From Bog-1198 sp963727045 (GTDB lineage Bacteria; Pseudomonadota; Gammaproteobacteria; Steroidobacterales; Steroidobacteraceae), in the NCBI GenBank assembly GCA_963727045.1, contig CAVSES010000002.1, positions 186,001-250,000 on the forward strand: a stretch of 64,000 nucleotides of DNA. Reading direction: 5' to 3'. The translations under genes and the position numbers were made by a program. The notes under the pieces are model-generated. The model was not told the DNA's origin and searched no databases. It saw nothing but the letters and a program-made list of their open reading frames with translations. Shown in pieces: positions 8,345-16,749 of the stretch (within the stretch, counting starts at the first letter, position 1; each line of letters starts with the position of its first letter).

Positions 8345-10114
8345 ATGGCCCAGCGTTTGAAGGAAGTGGACGTCGTCGTCATCGGGGTCGGCATGGTCGG
8401 CAGCATCGTCGCCAAGGAATTGGCGGCTGCCGGCTACATAGTGGTGGGATTGGAGCGCGGCCAGGCACGTTTCACGGTGCCTGATTTCCAGAGCCCGTCC
8501 ATGCACGACGAATTGCGTTTCGACGTGCGCAAGGCGTTGATGCAGGACAGCGCCCGTGAAACCGTCACATTCCGCAATCTCAAATCGCAGACGGCGCTGC
8601 CGGTCCGGCGCCTGGAATCGTTTCTCCCCGGCACGGGTCTCGGCGGATCCATGGTGCATTGGAACGGACAAACCTGGCGTTTCCAAGCCAATGATTTTCA
8701 ATTGGCGAGCCGCACGCACGAGCGCTATGGCCGAAATTTTCTCGACCCGGATCTCACCGTTCAAGATTGGGGGATCACTTACGAAGACCTGGAGAGTCAC
8801 TACGATCGCTTCGAATATCTGCTGGGAACCAGCGGCAAGGCCGGTAACATCAAGGGCCGCATTCAGGCCGGCGGCGATCCGCACGAATCGCCCCGGACAC
8901 GGGAGTATCCGACGCCTCCGCAGAAGGAGCTGTTCCAAGGTGCGCTATTCCGCAAGGGCGCCAGCAGCCTGGGCTATCACCCGTTTCCGCAGCCTTCGTC
9001 GAACCTGAGCCGGCCGTATACGAATCCTGAAGGCATGCGGCTCAACACCTGCGTCTTCTGCGGCTTCTGTGAGCGTCACGCCTGCGAGCACTACGCAAAA
9101 TCCACGCCTCAGACCGTCATCTTGCCGGTGTTGCTCGCGAATCCGAATTTCGAACTGCGCACCGGCTGTCAGGTGCAGCGGATCAATCTGGATTCGACCA
9201 AGAAACAAGCGACCGGTGTCACGTACATCGATGCCGCCGGCCGGGAATTCGAGCAACCGGCATCGCTGGTGATCGCTTCCGCCTTCGCGCTCAACAACGT
9301 TCGCACGCTGTTGCTGTCGGGAATCGGCGCGCCCTACGATCCGGCGACCGGCCGCGGCGTGGTCGGACGGAATTATTCCTATCAGACGACCGCTGCGGTG
9401 GCCGCCTTCTTCGACCAGGACACGATCATCAATCCATTCATGGCCTCGGGCGCATCCGGCACCGTCATCAACGATTTCGCCGGCGATAACTTCGATCACG
9501 GCGGCCTCGGCTTCATCGGCGGCGGCTACATCGGGGCGGTCAACAGCCACGGCCGGCCCATCCTCTATCATCCGGTGCCCCCGGAAACTCCGGCGTGGGG
9601 CAAGGCGTGGAAACAGGCTGTTGTCAGGCACTACAACCATACCGTGATGCTCAGCATCCACGGCAGCTCGGTCAGCCAGCGCCAGAACTTCTTGGATCTC
9701 GACCCGAACTATCGCGATGCCTGGGGTCAGCCTCTGCTGCGCATGACGTTCGATTTCCCGCAGAACGATCTGAAAATGTCGGCCCACCTCACCGCCAAGG
9801 CGGTGGAAATCGGTCATGCGATGGGCGCCAAGCTCGTGGCGGGGTATCCGCGCAAGGCTCCCTACACGATCACCCAGTATCAATCCACGCACAATACGGG
9901 CGGCGCCGTGATGGGCGAGGACCCGGGAACCAGCGTGGTCAATCGATACCTGCAGTCCTGGGATGTGCCGAATGTGTTTGCGATCGGTGCCTCGGCCTAT
10001 CCGCAAAACGCCTCGTGGAATCCGACGGGCACGTTGGGCGCGTTGGCGTACTGGACGATCGACGCGCTCTTGAACAAATATTTGAAAAATCCCGGCCCGT
10101 TGGTGCCGGCATGA
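8345..10114 (+). CDS. GMC-family flavoprotein dehydrogenase, catalytic subunit
   Basis: FAD-dependent alcohol/sugar dehydrogenase subunit, 589 aa. An FAD-binding Rossmann motif GVGMVGS lies near residues 17-23. A cysteine cluster NTCVFCGFCERHACEHY sits at about 235-252. Related gluconate and FAD-glucose dehydrogenases carry an Fe-S cluster in this position, so this one may too. The C-terminus has STHNTGGAVMG and NASWNPTGTLGALAYW, holding the GMC active-site His and Asn. Electrons presumably pass from FAD via the cluster to the diheme cytochrome encoded next, whose start overlaps this stop by 4 bp. No export signal of its own is seen. Gluconate, ketogluconate, sorbitol or another polyol are possible substrates. 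Confidence 0.9.
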   Translation: MAQRLKEVDVVVIGVGMVGSIVAKELAAAGYIVVGLERGQARFTVPDFQSPSMHDELRFDVRKALMQDSARETVTFRNLKSQTALPVRRLESFLPGTGLGGSMVHWNGQTWRFQANDFQLASRTHERYGRNFLDPDLTVQDWGITYEDLESHYDRFEYLLGTSGKAGNIKGRIQAGGDPHESPRTREYPTPPQKELFQGALFRKGASSLGYHPFPQPSSNLSRPYTNPEGMRLNTCVFCGFCERHACEHYAKSTPQTVILPVLLANPNFELRTGCQVQRINLDSTKKQATGVTYIDAAGREFEQPASLVIASAFALNNVRTLLLSGIGAPYDPATGRGVVGRNYSYQTTAAVAAFFDQDTIINPFMASGASGTVINDFAGDNFDHGGLGFIGGGYIGAVNSHGRPILYHPVPPETPAWGKAWKQAVVRHYNHTVMLSIHGSSVSQRQNFLDLDPNYRDAWGQPLLRMTFDFPQNDLKMSAHLTAKAVEIGHAMGAKLVAGYPRKAPYTITQYQSTHNTGGAVMGEDPGTSVVNRYLQSWDVPNVFAIGASAYPQNASWNPTGTLGALAYWTIDALLNKYLKNPGPLVPA

Positions 10115-10743
10115 CGGTGCGTCGGCGAAGGCGCGCAGGCCTGGTTGGCGCGCTTGCGGCCGCGCTGTGCGCGCTTGCGGCGTTGCCGTGCACGCCTGCG
10201 GCGGCAACTGCGCCCTGCGAGGCCTGTCATGGTGCGCGCGGCGAAGGAATGGCGGCGGCGCATGTTCCGCGCATCGCGGGCCAATCGGCCGACTACCTGC
10301 AGAAGCAGCTGGAGGACTACGCTCGAGGCATGCGCGAGAGTCCCGTGATGTCGAACTTCGCGAGGGAATTGAGCGCAGCGCAGCGCGTCCAATTTGCAGC
10401 ACGCTATGCAGCGATTTCGGCCCCGTATATCGCGCCCACGCCGCCGCTCGACGCCGTGCAGCTGGCCCGCGGTCACCAGCTTGCGCACCAGGGCGATGAA
10501 GCCAAGCGCGTTGCTGCCTGCGACGGTTGTCATGGCCCTGACGGCGTCGGTGTGCCCCGCGCCGCGCCATATCTCGCCGGCCAATCGGCGGAGTATCTCG
10601 CGAGCGCGCTCGAGGCGTTCCGCCGCGGCACGCGCAAGAATGATTCCGGTGAGTTGATGCGCTCCGTCGCGCAGTGCCTCGATGCTGCCGACGTCGCCGC
10701 GGTGTCCGCGTATTTCGCCAGTTTAGTACCATCAGCACAGTGA
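10111..10743 (+). CDS. Diheme cytochrome c (c4-like), electron acceptor of the dehydrogenase
   Basis: Exported c-type cytochrome of 210 aa. The N-terminus MTVRRRRRAGLVGALAAALCALAALP is a Sec signal. Two CXXCH heme motifs are present, CEACH (about 35-39) and CDGCH (about 138-142). Each is followed by the PRIAGQSADYLQKQL / PYLAGQSAEYLASAL pattern of cytochrome c4 domain repeats. ATG at 10111 overlaps the stop of the flavoprotein gene. It likely relays electrons from the flavoprotein to the terminal oxidase or quinone system. It has two hemes rather than the three common in membrane-bound alcohol and gluconate dehydrogenase cytochromes. Confidence 0.9.
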   Translation: MTVRRRRRAGLVGALAAALCALAALPCTPAAATAPCEACHGARGEGMAAAHVPRIAGQSADYLQKQLEDYARGMRESPVMSNFARELSAAQRVQFAARYAAISAPYIAPTPPLDAVQLARGHQLAHQGDEAKRVAACDGCHGPDGVGVPRAAPYLAGQSAEYLASALEAFRRGTRKNDSGELMRSVAQCLDAADVAAVSAYFASLVPSAQ

Positions 10744-10753
10744 GAACCACCCC

Positions 10754-11158
10754 ATGAAATTGACGCACCTATCACTGATCGCCGTCGCCGTCCTCGCCCT
10801 GAACGCCGCAGCGGATGAACCGAAAACGGCCGCGCAACCTGTGAGGACCATCTTTGAACGCCACGACCAATCGGGAGTGCCGGGGAAGGAGATCGTCATC
10901 GGCTCGGCGATGCTTCCGGCGGACACATCCATCGGATATCACACGCATCCGGGCGACGAGGCCGGCTATGTCCTCAAAGGAACCTTCATCCTCAAGGTGC
11001 GCGGACAACCCGACCGATCCCTCAAAGCCGGGGACAGCTTCTTCAATCCGCGCGGCGCGGTGCACAGTCTCGTCGCGGCGCCGGGAGGCGACGGCGGGAC
11101 CGCGGTGTCCGCGTGGATCATCGACAAGGGACAGCCCCTCGCCACACCGGTGCCGTAA
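10754..11158 (+). CDS. Exported cupin-domain protein
   Basis: Small single-domain cupin of 134 aa with a Sec signal (MKLTHLSLIAVAVLALNAAA). The core shows the metal-binding cupin motif 1 (GYHTHPGDEAGYVLKGTFILKV, near residues 56-77) and motif 2 (AGDSFFNPRGAVHSLVA), giving His/His/Glu/His ligands. It begins 10 bp after the cytochrome gene, so it is probably in the same transcript. Such small periplasmic cupins often have unknown roles such as ligand sensing, isomerisation or dioxygenation. Its place between dehydrogenase and amine-metabolism genes suggests that it acts on, or binds, the pathway substrate. The specific function cannot be assigned. Confidence 0.85.
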   Translation: MKLTHLSLIAVAVLALNAAADEPKTAAQPVRTIFERHDQSGVPGKEIVIGSAMLPADTSIGYHTHPGDEAGYVLKGTFILKVRGQPDRSLKAGDSFFNPRGAVHSLVAAPGGDGGTAVSAWIIDKGQPLATPVP

Positions 11159-11179
11159 ATCATCAAGAACACGATCGCC

Positions 11180-12460
11180 GTGGTCGATGCCCTGGCGGCC
11201 GCCGAGCATCGGTTCATCGCCGCCAATCCCTCGAGCCGGTCGCGCCATGAGCGTGCCCGCGCAGTGCTGCCCGGAGGCCACTCCCGGCAGACGCTCTATT
11301 TCGCGCCTTTCCCCCTCACCATCGCCCGGGGCGACGGTGCCCGTATCACCGATCTCGACGGCCATGAGTACCTGAATTTTGTCGGCGACTACGCCGCGGG
11401 AGTTTTCGGATCCCACTGTGAAGCGGTCCGGCTTGCCGTTCAGGACGCCCTCGGCTCCGGCATCTCCCTCAGCGGGCCGAACACGCACGAGGTCGAGCTC
11501 GCAGAACTCATTTCACGGCGCATTCCATCGATCGAGCAGGTGCGATTCTGCAACTCCGGGTCCGAAGCCTGCCTGTTCGCGGCGCAGCTCGCGCGCCACG
11601 CGACGCAGCGCCCGAAGCTCCTCGTGTTCAACGGCTGCTACCACGGTGGATTCATGATCTATCGTGAGCAAGACCCGCCCCTCACCGTGCCCTTCCCCGT
11701 CATCAAGGCGGCCTATAACGACATTCCGGGGACCTTTGCGCTGCTGCGCGCACATGCCGCGGAACTCGCGGCCGTGTTCGTCGAACCCATGCTGGGTTCC
11801 GGCGGGTGCATACCGGCGGCCCCGGAGTTTCTCGCCATGCTGCGCGAGGAAACGCGGATCGCGGGTGCCGCGCTGGTGTTCGATGAAGTCATGACCTCGC
11901 GGCTGGCGCCGGGTGGGGTGCAGGGGCTTCGAGGCATCAATCCCGATCTGACCACGCTCGGGAAATTCTGGGGCGGCGGCTTCGCGTTCGGCGCCTTCGG
12001 CGGTTCACGCGCGTTGATGCAGCACCTCGATTTGCGCGCCGGCGGCGTTCTGTCGCAGGGCGGCACCTTCAACAACAACGTGGTCACCATGGCGGCCGGC
12101 TTGGCGGGCGCCCGCGATGTGTATACGAGCGAAGCTTGTACGCGCCTCAATGCGCTCGGCGATCATCTGCGCGAGAGGCTCAACGATCTCGGCAGATCCT
12201 CAGGCGTGGGCTTTCAGGCGACCGGCATCGGCGGCCTGCTCAATGTTCACTGGCACGGCACGCCCATCTCCGAGCCCGGCCAGGTTGAAGCGGCGACCGC
12301 GCCGCGGCGCCGGCTGTTCCATTTGGAAATGTTGGAGCGCGGTTATTACATCGCACCCCGCGGCATGATCAATCTCTCGCTCCCGATGCAGGAGAGCGAC
12401 GTCGCGGGCCTCCTGCAGGCGACGCGCGAATACCTATCGAGGCACGCCGGCATCCTTTAG
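11180..12460 (+). CDS. Class III aminotransferase (glutamate-1-semialdehyde aminomutase-like)
   Basis: PLP-dependent enzyme of 426 aa in fold type I. The GTG start at 11180 gives VVDALAAAEHRF. Motifs include RAVLPGGHSRQTLYFAPFP near the N-terminus, NSGSEACLFAAQLAR for cofactor phosphate contact, LVFDEVMTSRLAPGGVQG with the PLP-ring Asp, and TTLGKFWGGGFAFGAFGG with the Schiff-base Lys. This layout matches glutamate-1-semialdehyde 2,1-aminomutase and related transaminases. It is not the heme-pathway hemL by context, because it sits in a catabolic-looking cluster next to an amidinohydrolase-like gene and an amidase. The likely role is transamination of an amino-acid or amine intermediate. No export signal is seen, so it is cytoplasmic. 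Confidence 0.88.
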   Translation: MVDALAAAEHRFIAANPSSRSRHERARAVLPGGHSRQTLYFAPFPLTIARGDGARITDLDGHEYLNFVGDYAAGVFGSHCEAVRLAVQDALGSGISLSGPNTHEVELAELISRRIPSIEQVRFCNSGSEACLFAAQLARHATQRPKLLVFNGCYHGGFMIYREQDPPLTVPFPVIKAAYNDIPGTFALLRAHAAELAAVFVEPMLGSGGCIPAAPEFLAMLREETRIAGAALVFDEVMTSRLAPGGVQGLRGINPDLTTLGKFWGGGFAFGAFGGSRALMQHLDLRAGGVLSQGGTFNNNVVTMAAGLAGARDVYTSEACTRLNALGDHLRERLNDLGRSSGVGFQATGIGGLLNVHWHGTPISEPGQVEAATAPRRRLFHLEMLERGYYIAPRGMINLSLPMQESDVAGLLQATREYLSRHAGIL

Positions 12461-12508
12461 CTTGGTATGATGCTTGGGCGCCGATGCCGGCGATGAGGGG
12501 GAGCGTTG

Positions 12509-13420
12509 ATGCCATTGCGCACGAGAATCGACGGCGGGGGAACGCCGCCGCTGGACTCCTGGGGAGTCGACAGCGAATACGGTACATTGCGCGACGTGTT
12601 GATCGGCCCGATCGACCACTTCAAGTGGCAGCCCGGCAACGCCGTGTGCCAGCGCGCCGAACGGGTGGGTTTGCGGTTCGACTTCGAGGTCGCGCGGCGT
12701 CAGTACGGCGAGATGGTGGACGTCTACCGCCAGGCGGGCGTCAATGTGCACATGCTCGCCGCCGATCCCGCGCTGCCCTACCAAATCTTCGCGCGCGACA
12801 GCAGCGTCATGACCCCGTGGGGCGCCGTCATCATGCAGCTGCAGAAATCCTATCGCCGCGGCGAGTATGCGGCATGCCTGCAGTTCTATCTCGACCGCGG
12901 CATTCCGATTTACGATCTGATCACCGCCGGCAACGTCGAGGGCGGCGACTTCATGGTGCTGCGGCCCGGCGTTGCCGCGTGCGGCTATTCGGGCGAGCGT
13001 TCGATCGAACCGGCCGTTCGGCAACTGCAGAGCTGGTTTCGGGCCGAAGGATGGGAGCTTCACACCTACGCGTTCGATTCCCATTTTCTGCATCTGGACG
13101 TGCAAATGGGCATGATCGCCGAGGGCCTGGCGGTCGTTTGCGTGGAAGCCGTCGAGCCGGAACTCGTGGACTGGCTGCGTTCGAAGGGCATCCGCGCCAT
13201 TCCAATCCCCTACGGCGATGCCATGCAAATGGGCAGCAACGTGGTGGCCCTGGGGAAGGAGCGCGTGCTGGTGCCCGCGTCGAGCAAGAATCTCGTCGCG
13301 GCCTGCCGCGCCGAAGGCCTCACGGTCTACGACCCCGATGTGTCCATGATCGGCAATGGCGGTGGCGCGGTGCATTGCATGTGTCAAGCGCTGAGACGTG
13401 ATCGTGTCCGACCGTCGTGA
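12509..13420 (+). CDS. Arginine deiminase/DDAH-like amidinohydrolase
   Basis: Enzyme of 303 aa in the guanidine-modifying superfamily (pentein fold). It carries the Cys-His-Glu triad: E144 in GNVEGGDF, H195 in SHFLHLD, and C290 in GGGAVHCMCQ. D97 in FARDSS probably contacts the guanidinium. These enzymes hydrolyse or transfer the amidino group of arginine-like substrates. An in-frame TTG directly precedes the ATG, but ATG at 12509 is preferred. The amidase start overlaps its 3' end by 23 bp, so the two are coupled. Between an aminotransferase and an amidase, it may act on a guanidino or N-carbamoyl compound. The exact substrate is unknown. Confidence 0.85.
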   Translation: MPLRTRIDGGGTPPLDSWGVDSEYGTLRDVLIGPIDHFKWQPGNAVCQRAERVGLRFDFEVARRQYGEMVDVYRQAGVNVHMLAADPALPYQIFARDSSVMTPWGAVIMQLQKSYRRGEYAACLQFYLDRGIPIYDLITAGNVEGGDFMVLRPGVAACGYSGERSIEPAVRQLQSWFRAEGWELHTYAFDSHFLHLDVQMGMIAEGLAVVCVEAVEPELVDWLRSKGIRAIPIPYGDAMQMGSNVVALGKERVLVPASSKNLVAACRAEGLTVYDPDVSMIGNGGGAVHCMCQALRRDRVRPS

Positions 13421-14954
13421 TGTTTCGCGCCGCGCATTCGTGCTCGGCACCGCCGCGGGCATCGCGGTGTCGGCGGCCGGCGCCAAGGCTCATGCGGACA
13501 TGCCGGGCGGCCGCGCGGTGAGCGACCTTTGCGGCTTGAGCGCCGTCGAGGCGGTTGCCCACATGTCCGAGGGGTCGCTCACCGCCGAGCGGTATGCGCA
13601 GGCACTGCTTGCACAGTGCCATTCCGCGCGCGCCCTCAATGCCTTCATCACTTTGGAGCCGGCCAGAGTTCTGGAGGATGCCCGGGCCCGCGACCGCGAA
13701 CGTCTCTCGGGGCAGAAGCCGGGGCCTCTGTTCGGACTTCCGATCCCGGTGAAGGACAGCGTCAATACGCGCGACTATCCAACGACCGGCGGCACGCCGG
13801 CGCTTCGCGGTTTCCGTCCCAAGGAGGATGCGCCGGTGGTTGCGGCGCTGCGCGCATCCGGAGCCCTCCTCCTCGGCAAGACCAATCTGCACGAGCTTTC
13901 CTACGGCTGGACCAGCAACAACCTGGCGTTCGGGGCGGTACACAATCCCTACGATCCCTCGCGCATTCCCGGCGGCAGCAGCGGGGGCACCGCGGCGGCC
14001 GTCGCAGCCCGTCTCGCGCCGCTCGGCGTCGCCGAAGACACCGAAGGATCCATCCGTGTTCCGGCGGCATTCTGCGGCATCGCCGGATTTCGGCCGACCA
14101 CCGGGCGCTATTCCACCCGCGGTTGCGTGCCGATATCGCCGCTCTTCGATCAGGTGGGCCCGCATGCCCGCAGCGTCGCGGATCTCGCACTGTTCGATTC
14201 GGTGGCTGCCGGCGATTGGCGCAAGCTCGACGCGGCGCCGCTCAAGGATCTGCGCATCGGGATCGTACGCGACTACTGGTGGACCGATCTTGACCCCGAG
14301 GTGCTGCGTCTGACCGAACTCGCGCTCGCACGGCTCAAGGATGCGGGCGCACGAATCGTCGAGACGCAGATGACGGGACTCGCCACGCTCATCGATCGCA
14401 TCACCGACGAGGTCCAAAACCACGATGTTCGCCTCGCGCTGGCGGCCTACCTCAAGGATTATGGCACCGGGATCGACTTCGACACCCTCGTCGAGCGCGC
14501 GAGCCCCGACATTCAGCGGATATTTCGCAGCGATGTGCTGCCGGGGGGCGCCAATTTCGTCACCGAGCCCGTCTATGCGGCGGCCCGCGATCGATACCTG
14601 CCGGAATTGCACCGTTTATACGGGGAATATTTCACCCGCACGCAGGCGGCCGCGATCGTCTTCCCGACGACCCTTGTCCCGGCGCCGCGAATCGGCGAGG
14701 AGAGCACTGTCGACGCCGGCGGCCGGGCACTGCCCTTCGAGACCGCCGTGGCGCGCAACATCGCGCCGGGCAGCACCGCGGGCGTTCCGGGGCTGGTTTT
14801 GCCGGTCGGGCTCACCCGCAACGGACTGCCGGTGTCGATCGAGTTCGATGCGCCGGCCGGAGGCGACCGTGCGCTGCTCGCGCTTGGACTGGCGCTGGAG
14901 CGGGCGCTGGAGCCGATGCCGCCGCCGCGCAGCTCGCGCCGTACGGCGTCCTAA
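13398..14954 (+). CDS. Amidase-signature hydrolase with Tat signal
   Basis: Amide hydrolase of 518 aa. The N-terminus (VSRRAFVLGTAAGIAVSAAG) is a twin-arginine signal, so the enzyme acts in the periplasm. Amidase-signature residues are visible: K119 in PIPVKDSVN, the Gly/Ser stretch PGGSSGGTAAAVAA (about 191-204) and nucleophile S218 in EDTEGSIRVPA. The last motif is usually DTGGS; here a Glu replaces one Gly. The GTG start at 13398 lies inside the preceding gene, implying translational coupling. The enzyme probably releases ammonia or a carboxylate from an amide in this pathway. It converges tail-to-tail with the next gene (4-bp overlap). Confidence 0.88.
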   Translation: MIVSDRRDVSRRAFVLGTAAGIAVSAAGAKAHADMPGGRAVSDLCGLSAVEAVAHMSEGSLTAERYAQALLAQCHSARALNAFITLEPARVLEDARARDRERLSGQKPGPLFGLPIPVKDSVNTRDYPTTGGTPALRGFRPKEDAPVVAALRASGALLLGKTNLHELSYGWTSNNLAFGAVHNPYDPSRIPGGSSGGTAAAVAARLAPLGVAEDTEGSIRVPAAFCGIAGFRPTTGRYSTRGCVPISPLFDQVGPHARSVADLALFDSVAAGDWRKLDAAPLKDLRIGIVRDYWWTDLDPEVLRLTELALARLKDAGARIVETQMTGLATLIDRITDEVQNHDVRLALAAYLKDYGTGIDFDTLVERASPDIQRIFRSDVLPGGANFVTEPVYAAARDRYLPELHRLYGEYFTRTQAAAIVFPTTLVPAPRIGEESTVDAGGRALPFETAVARNIAPGSTAGVPGLVLPVGLTRNGLPVSIEFDAPAGGDRALLALGLALERALEPMPPPRSSRRTAS

Positions 14955-16720
14955 TCGCCGCCCGGCGGAGCATCGCCGCGGTAGAACGTCGATGCCGGCG
15001 TGGTCTTCAGGAACTGGGAAGCCGCCAGGGAGACTAATTGGACAGTCGATCCGCCGGGATCCAAGCGAAGCGGCACGTGCCGGCGCAGTGCGGTCCATGC
15101 CGCCGTCGGCGCGGCTCCAAAGGTTCGCGCCGGATCCTGCGCCTTGCGCACGTCCATCCACAGACTCCCTTGGATCAGGTCGAATCCCAGCAAGTCGAAG
15201 GTCGTCGCCACCGCCTGACGCGCCCGCTGCACCTTGATCCGCGTCTGCGCCTGCAAATCCTCCACAGTTCCCACGATGGCGCTGCCGAAGGGGGCGACGG
15301 GATTCATCAAGCTTTGCACTTCCTGCTGAAGATCCACCGGCGCGTAGTCGGTGAAGGTTCTGGTCGCGGTGGGCAACACCTCTTCGGCCGACACCCCGGT
15401 GAAGAAGGGATTTCTGAACCGCTCGATGCGCAGCATGACCGCAATGTCCATGTTCGCCAGCGCGACCACGAAGTTCTCGATCCGGTTTGCCATCGGGTAC
15501 GGGTCCCAATTGGCGTTCGAGACGATGTAGCCATGCTGTCCATGGCTGTGCGGACCGCCCTTGACGAAGAAGCGCATCAGCTGCGGAGTCGCCAGCTCCC
15601 ACGAATCCTGGGGGCTGAGGCCCACGTTCACCGCGGGATTGTGATCGGATGAATTCGCCTGAAAGATCACCGCGTCCCTGAGAGCGGCCCACTCCTCCCA
15701 GGCTGAGCCCTGGCGAATCGAGGAGGCCCGCAGACTTTCCGGATCTTGAATGATGCGCTTGGCGTCCTTCCCGAACAGATAGCTTCCCTTGATCATGTCG
15801 AGAACGCGGGCAGCGTGCCAATTCAGCCATTTCTCCGGCCGGTCGTGCTGCACGACGAGACTCAAGGGCGTGATGCTGCTGTTCATCCCGTTCAGATCCA
15901 TCGCGTAGATGAGATCCGACCATTCGATCGCCTCCCTCGCATCGTTGACGAGGAGCGCCGCCTGCCCGGTGGCGTAGGCATTGCTGCTGGTCAATGCATT
16001 GTCGTCGGCGGCGAAGGGTTGGATCGGCGCCAGGCCGGCGCTCTGAAGCGCCTGGGAGGCCTTCATGCGGGCGCCCTCGAAATACGCCTCGCCGGCGCCC
16101 ACCATGGCCGCTCCTACGTTGCCCAACTGCGCCAGATCGCCTTCACCCAGGCTGCCGCGAGACTGCACCACGGGTGTGATCCGCTTGTTGAGCAGGTCCA
16201 GCAGCATCTGCGACAACTGCGGACTCGGCGCGTTGTACACCATGGCGTTCGCGCGAATCACCATCATTGCACGCACGATTTCCTCTTCCGACACTTCCGG
16301 CCCGGTGCCCCACAATGCGCCGGATCGAAATATCTCCTCCTGCGACTTCGCGATCAGCGCGTGATTCTTCGGCGACATCGGATCGCCCTCGAACATGACC
16401 GTCTCCCGCTGATCGCCTGCGCCGCGGTTGAACCAATAAACGGGTATCCCTTCGGCAGCCGCTTCGAGCAGCAGACCGTAATTGTCCGCCTGCCGCCGGC
16501 GCGCATCGGCGCTCAATTCAACCCTGGCTCCATGGCGCGCGACCATGACGATTTGCCCGATGGTGAGGCTGCGGCCGTCGAGCGTCACGGTGCGATCGCC
16601 CATGGTGGGGGCGATGGGCGTGTAATTATCCACGGCCCACGCGGGAGCGGCGCACAGCGCGGCGGCCAACACCAGTGCGCGCAACAACATTCCGGGATCA
16701 GGAGATATTCGAGCTGTCAT
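14951..16720 (-). CDS. Exported aromatic ammonia-lyase homologue lacking the MIO triad
   Basis: HAL/PAL-fold protein of 589 aa. A signal peptide (MLLRALVLAAALCAAPAWA) follows an N-terminal extension, and a second in-frame ATG at 16690 sits right before it. Family landmarks: VYWFNRGAG matches the catalytic-Tyr region (Y95) of histidine and phenylalanine ammonia-lyases, and SRGSLGEGDLAQLGNVGAAMVG (around 187-208) is the cofactor loop. In active lyases that loop reads GSxGASGDLAPL. Here Ala-Ser is replaced by a single Glu, so no MIO group can form from Ala-Ser-Gly. Known family members are cytoplasmic, whereas this one appears secreted. It may use another chemistry, bind ligand only, or be structural. 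It lies just downstream of the MFS gene on the same strand. Confidence 0.82.
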   Translation of the reverse strand: MTARISPDPGMLLRALVLAAALCAAPAWAVDNYTPIAPTMGDRTVTLDGRSLTIGQIVMVARHGARVELSADARRRQADNYGLLLEAAAEGIPVYWFNRGAGDQRETVMFEGDPMSPKNHALIAKSQEEIFRSGALWGTGPEVSEEEIVRAMMVIRANAMVYNAPSPQLSQMLLDLLNKRITPVVQSRGSLGEGDLAQLGNVGAAMVGAGEAYFEGARMKASQALQSAGLAPIQPFAADDNALTSSNAYATGQAALLVNDAREAIEWSDLIYAMDLNGMNSSITPLSLVVQHDRPEKWLNWHAARVLDMIKGSYLFGKDAKRIIQDPESLRASSIRQGSAWEEWAALRDAVIFQANSSDHNPAVNVGLSPQDSWELATPQLMRFFVKGGPHSHGQHGYIVSNANWDPYPMANRIENFVVALANMDIAVMLRIERFRNPFFTGVSAEEVLPTATRTFTDYAPVDLQQEVQSLMNPVAPFGSAIVGTVEDLQAQTRIKVQRARQAVATTFDLLGFDLIQGSLWMDVRKAQDPARTFGAAPTAAWTALRRHVPLRLDPGGSTVQLVSLAASQFLKTTPASTFYRGDAPPGGD

Positions 16721-16749
16721 GGTGGATACCTTGTATTGCCTAACAGGGG

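Noticed and set aside
8345..10114. GMC flavoprotein as the PQQ-dependent enzyme served by the pqq operon
   Set aside because: It has an FAD-binding GxGxxG motif and GMC active-site residues and no PQQ beta-propeller repeats. The PQQ enzyme must be elsewhere.
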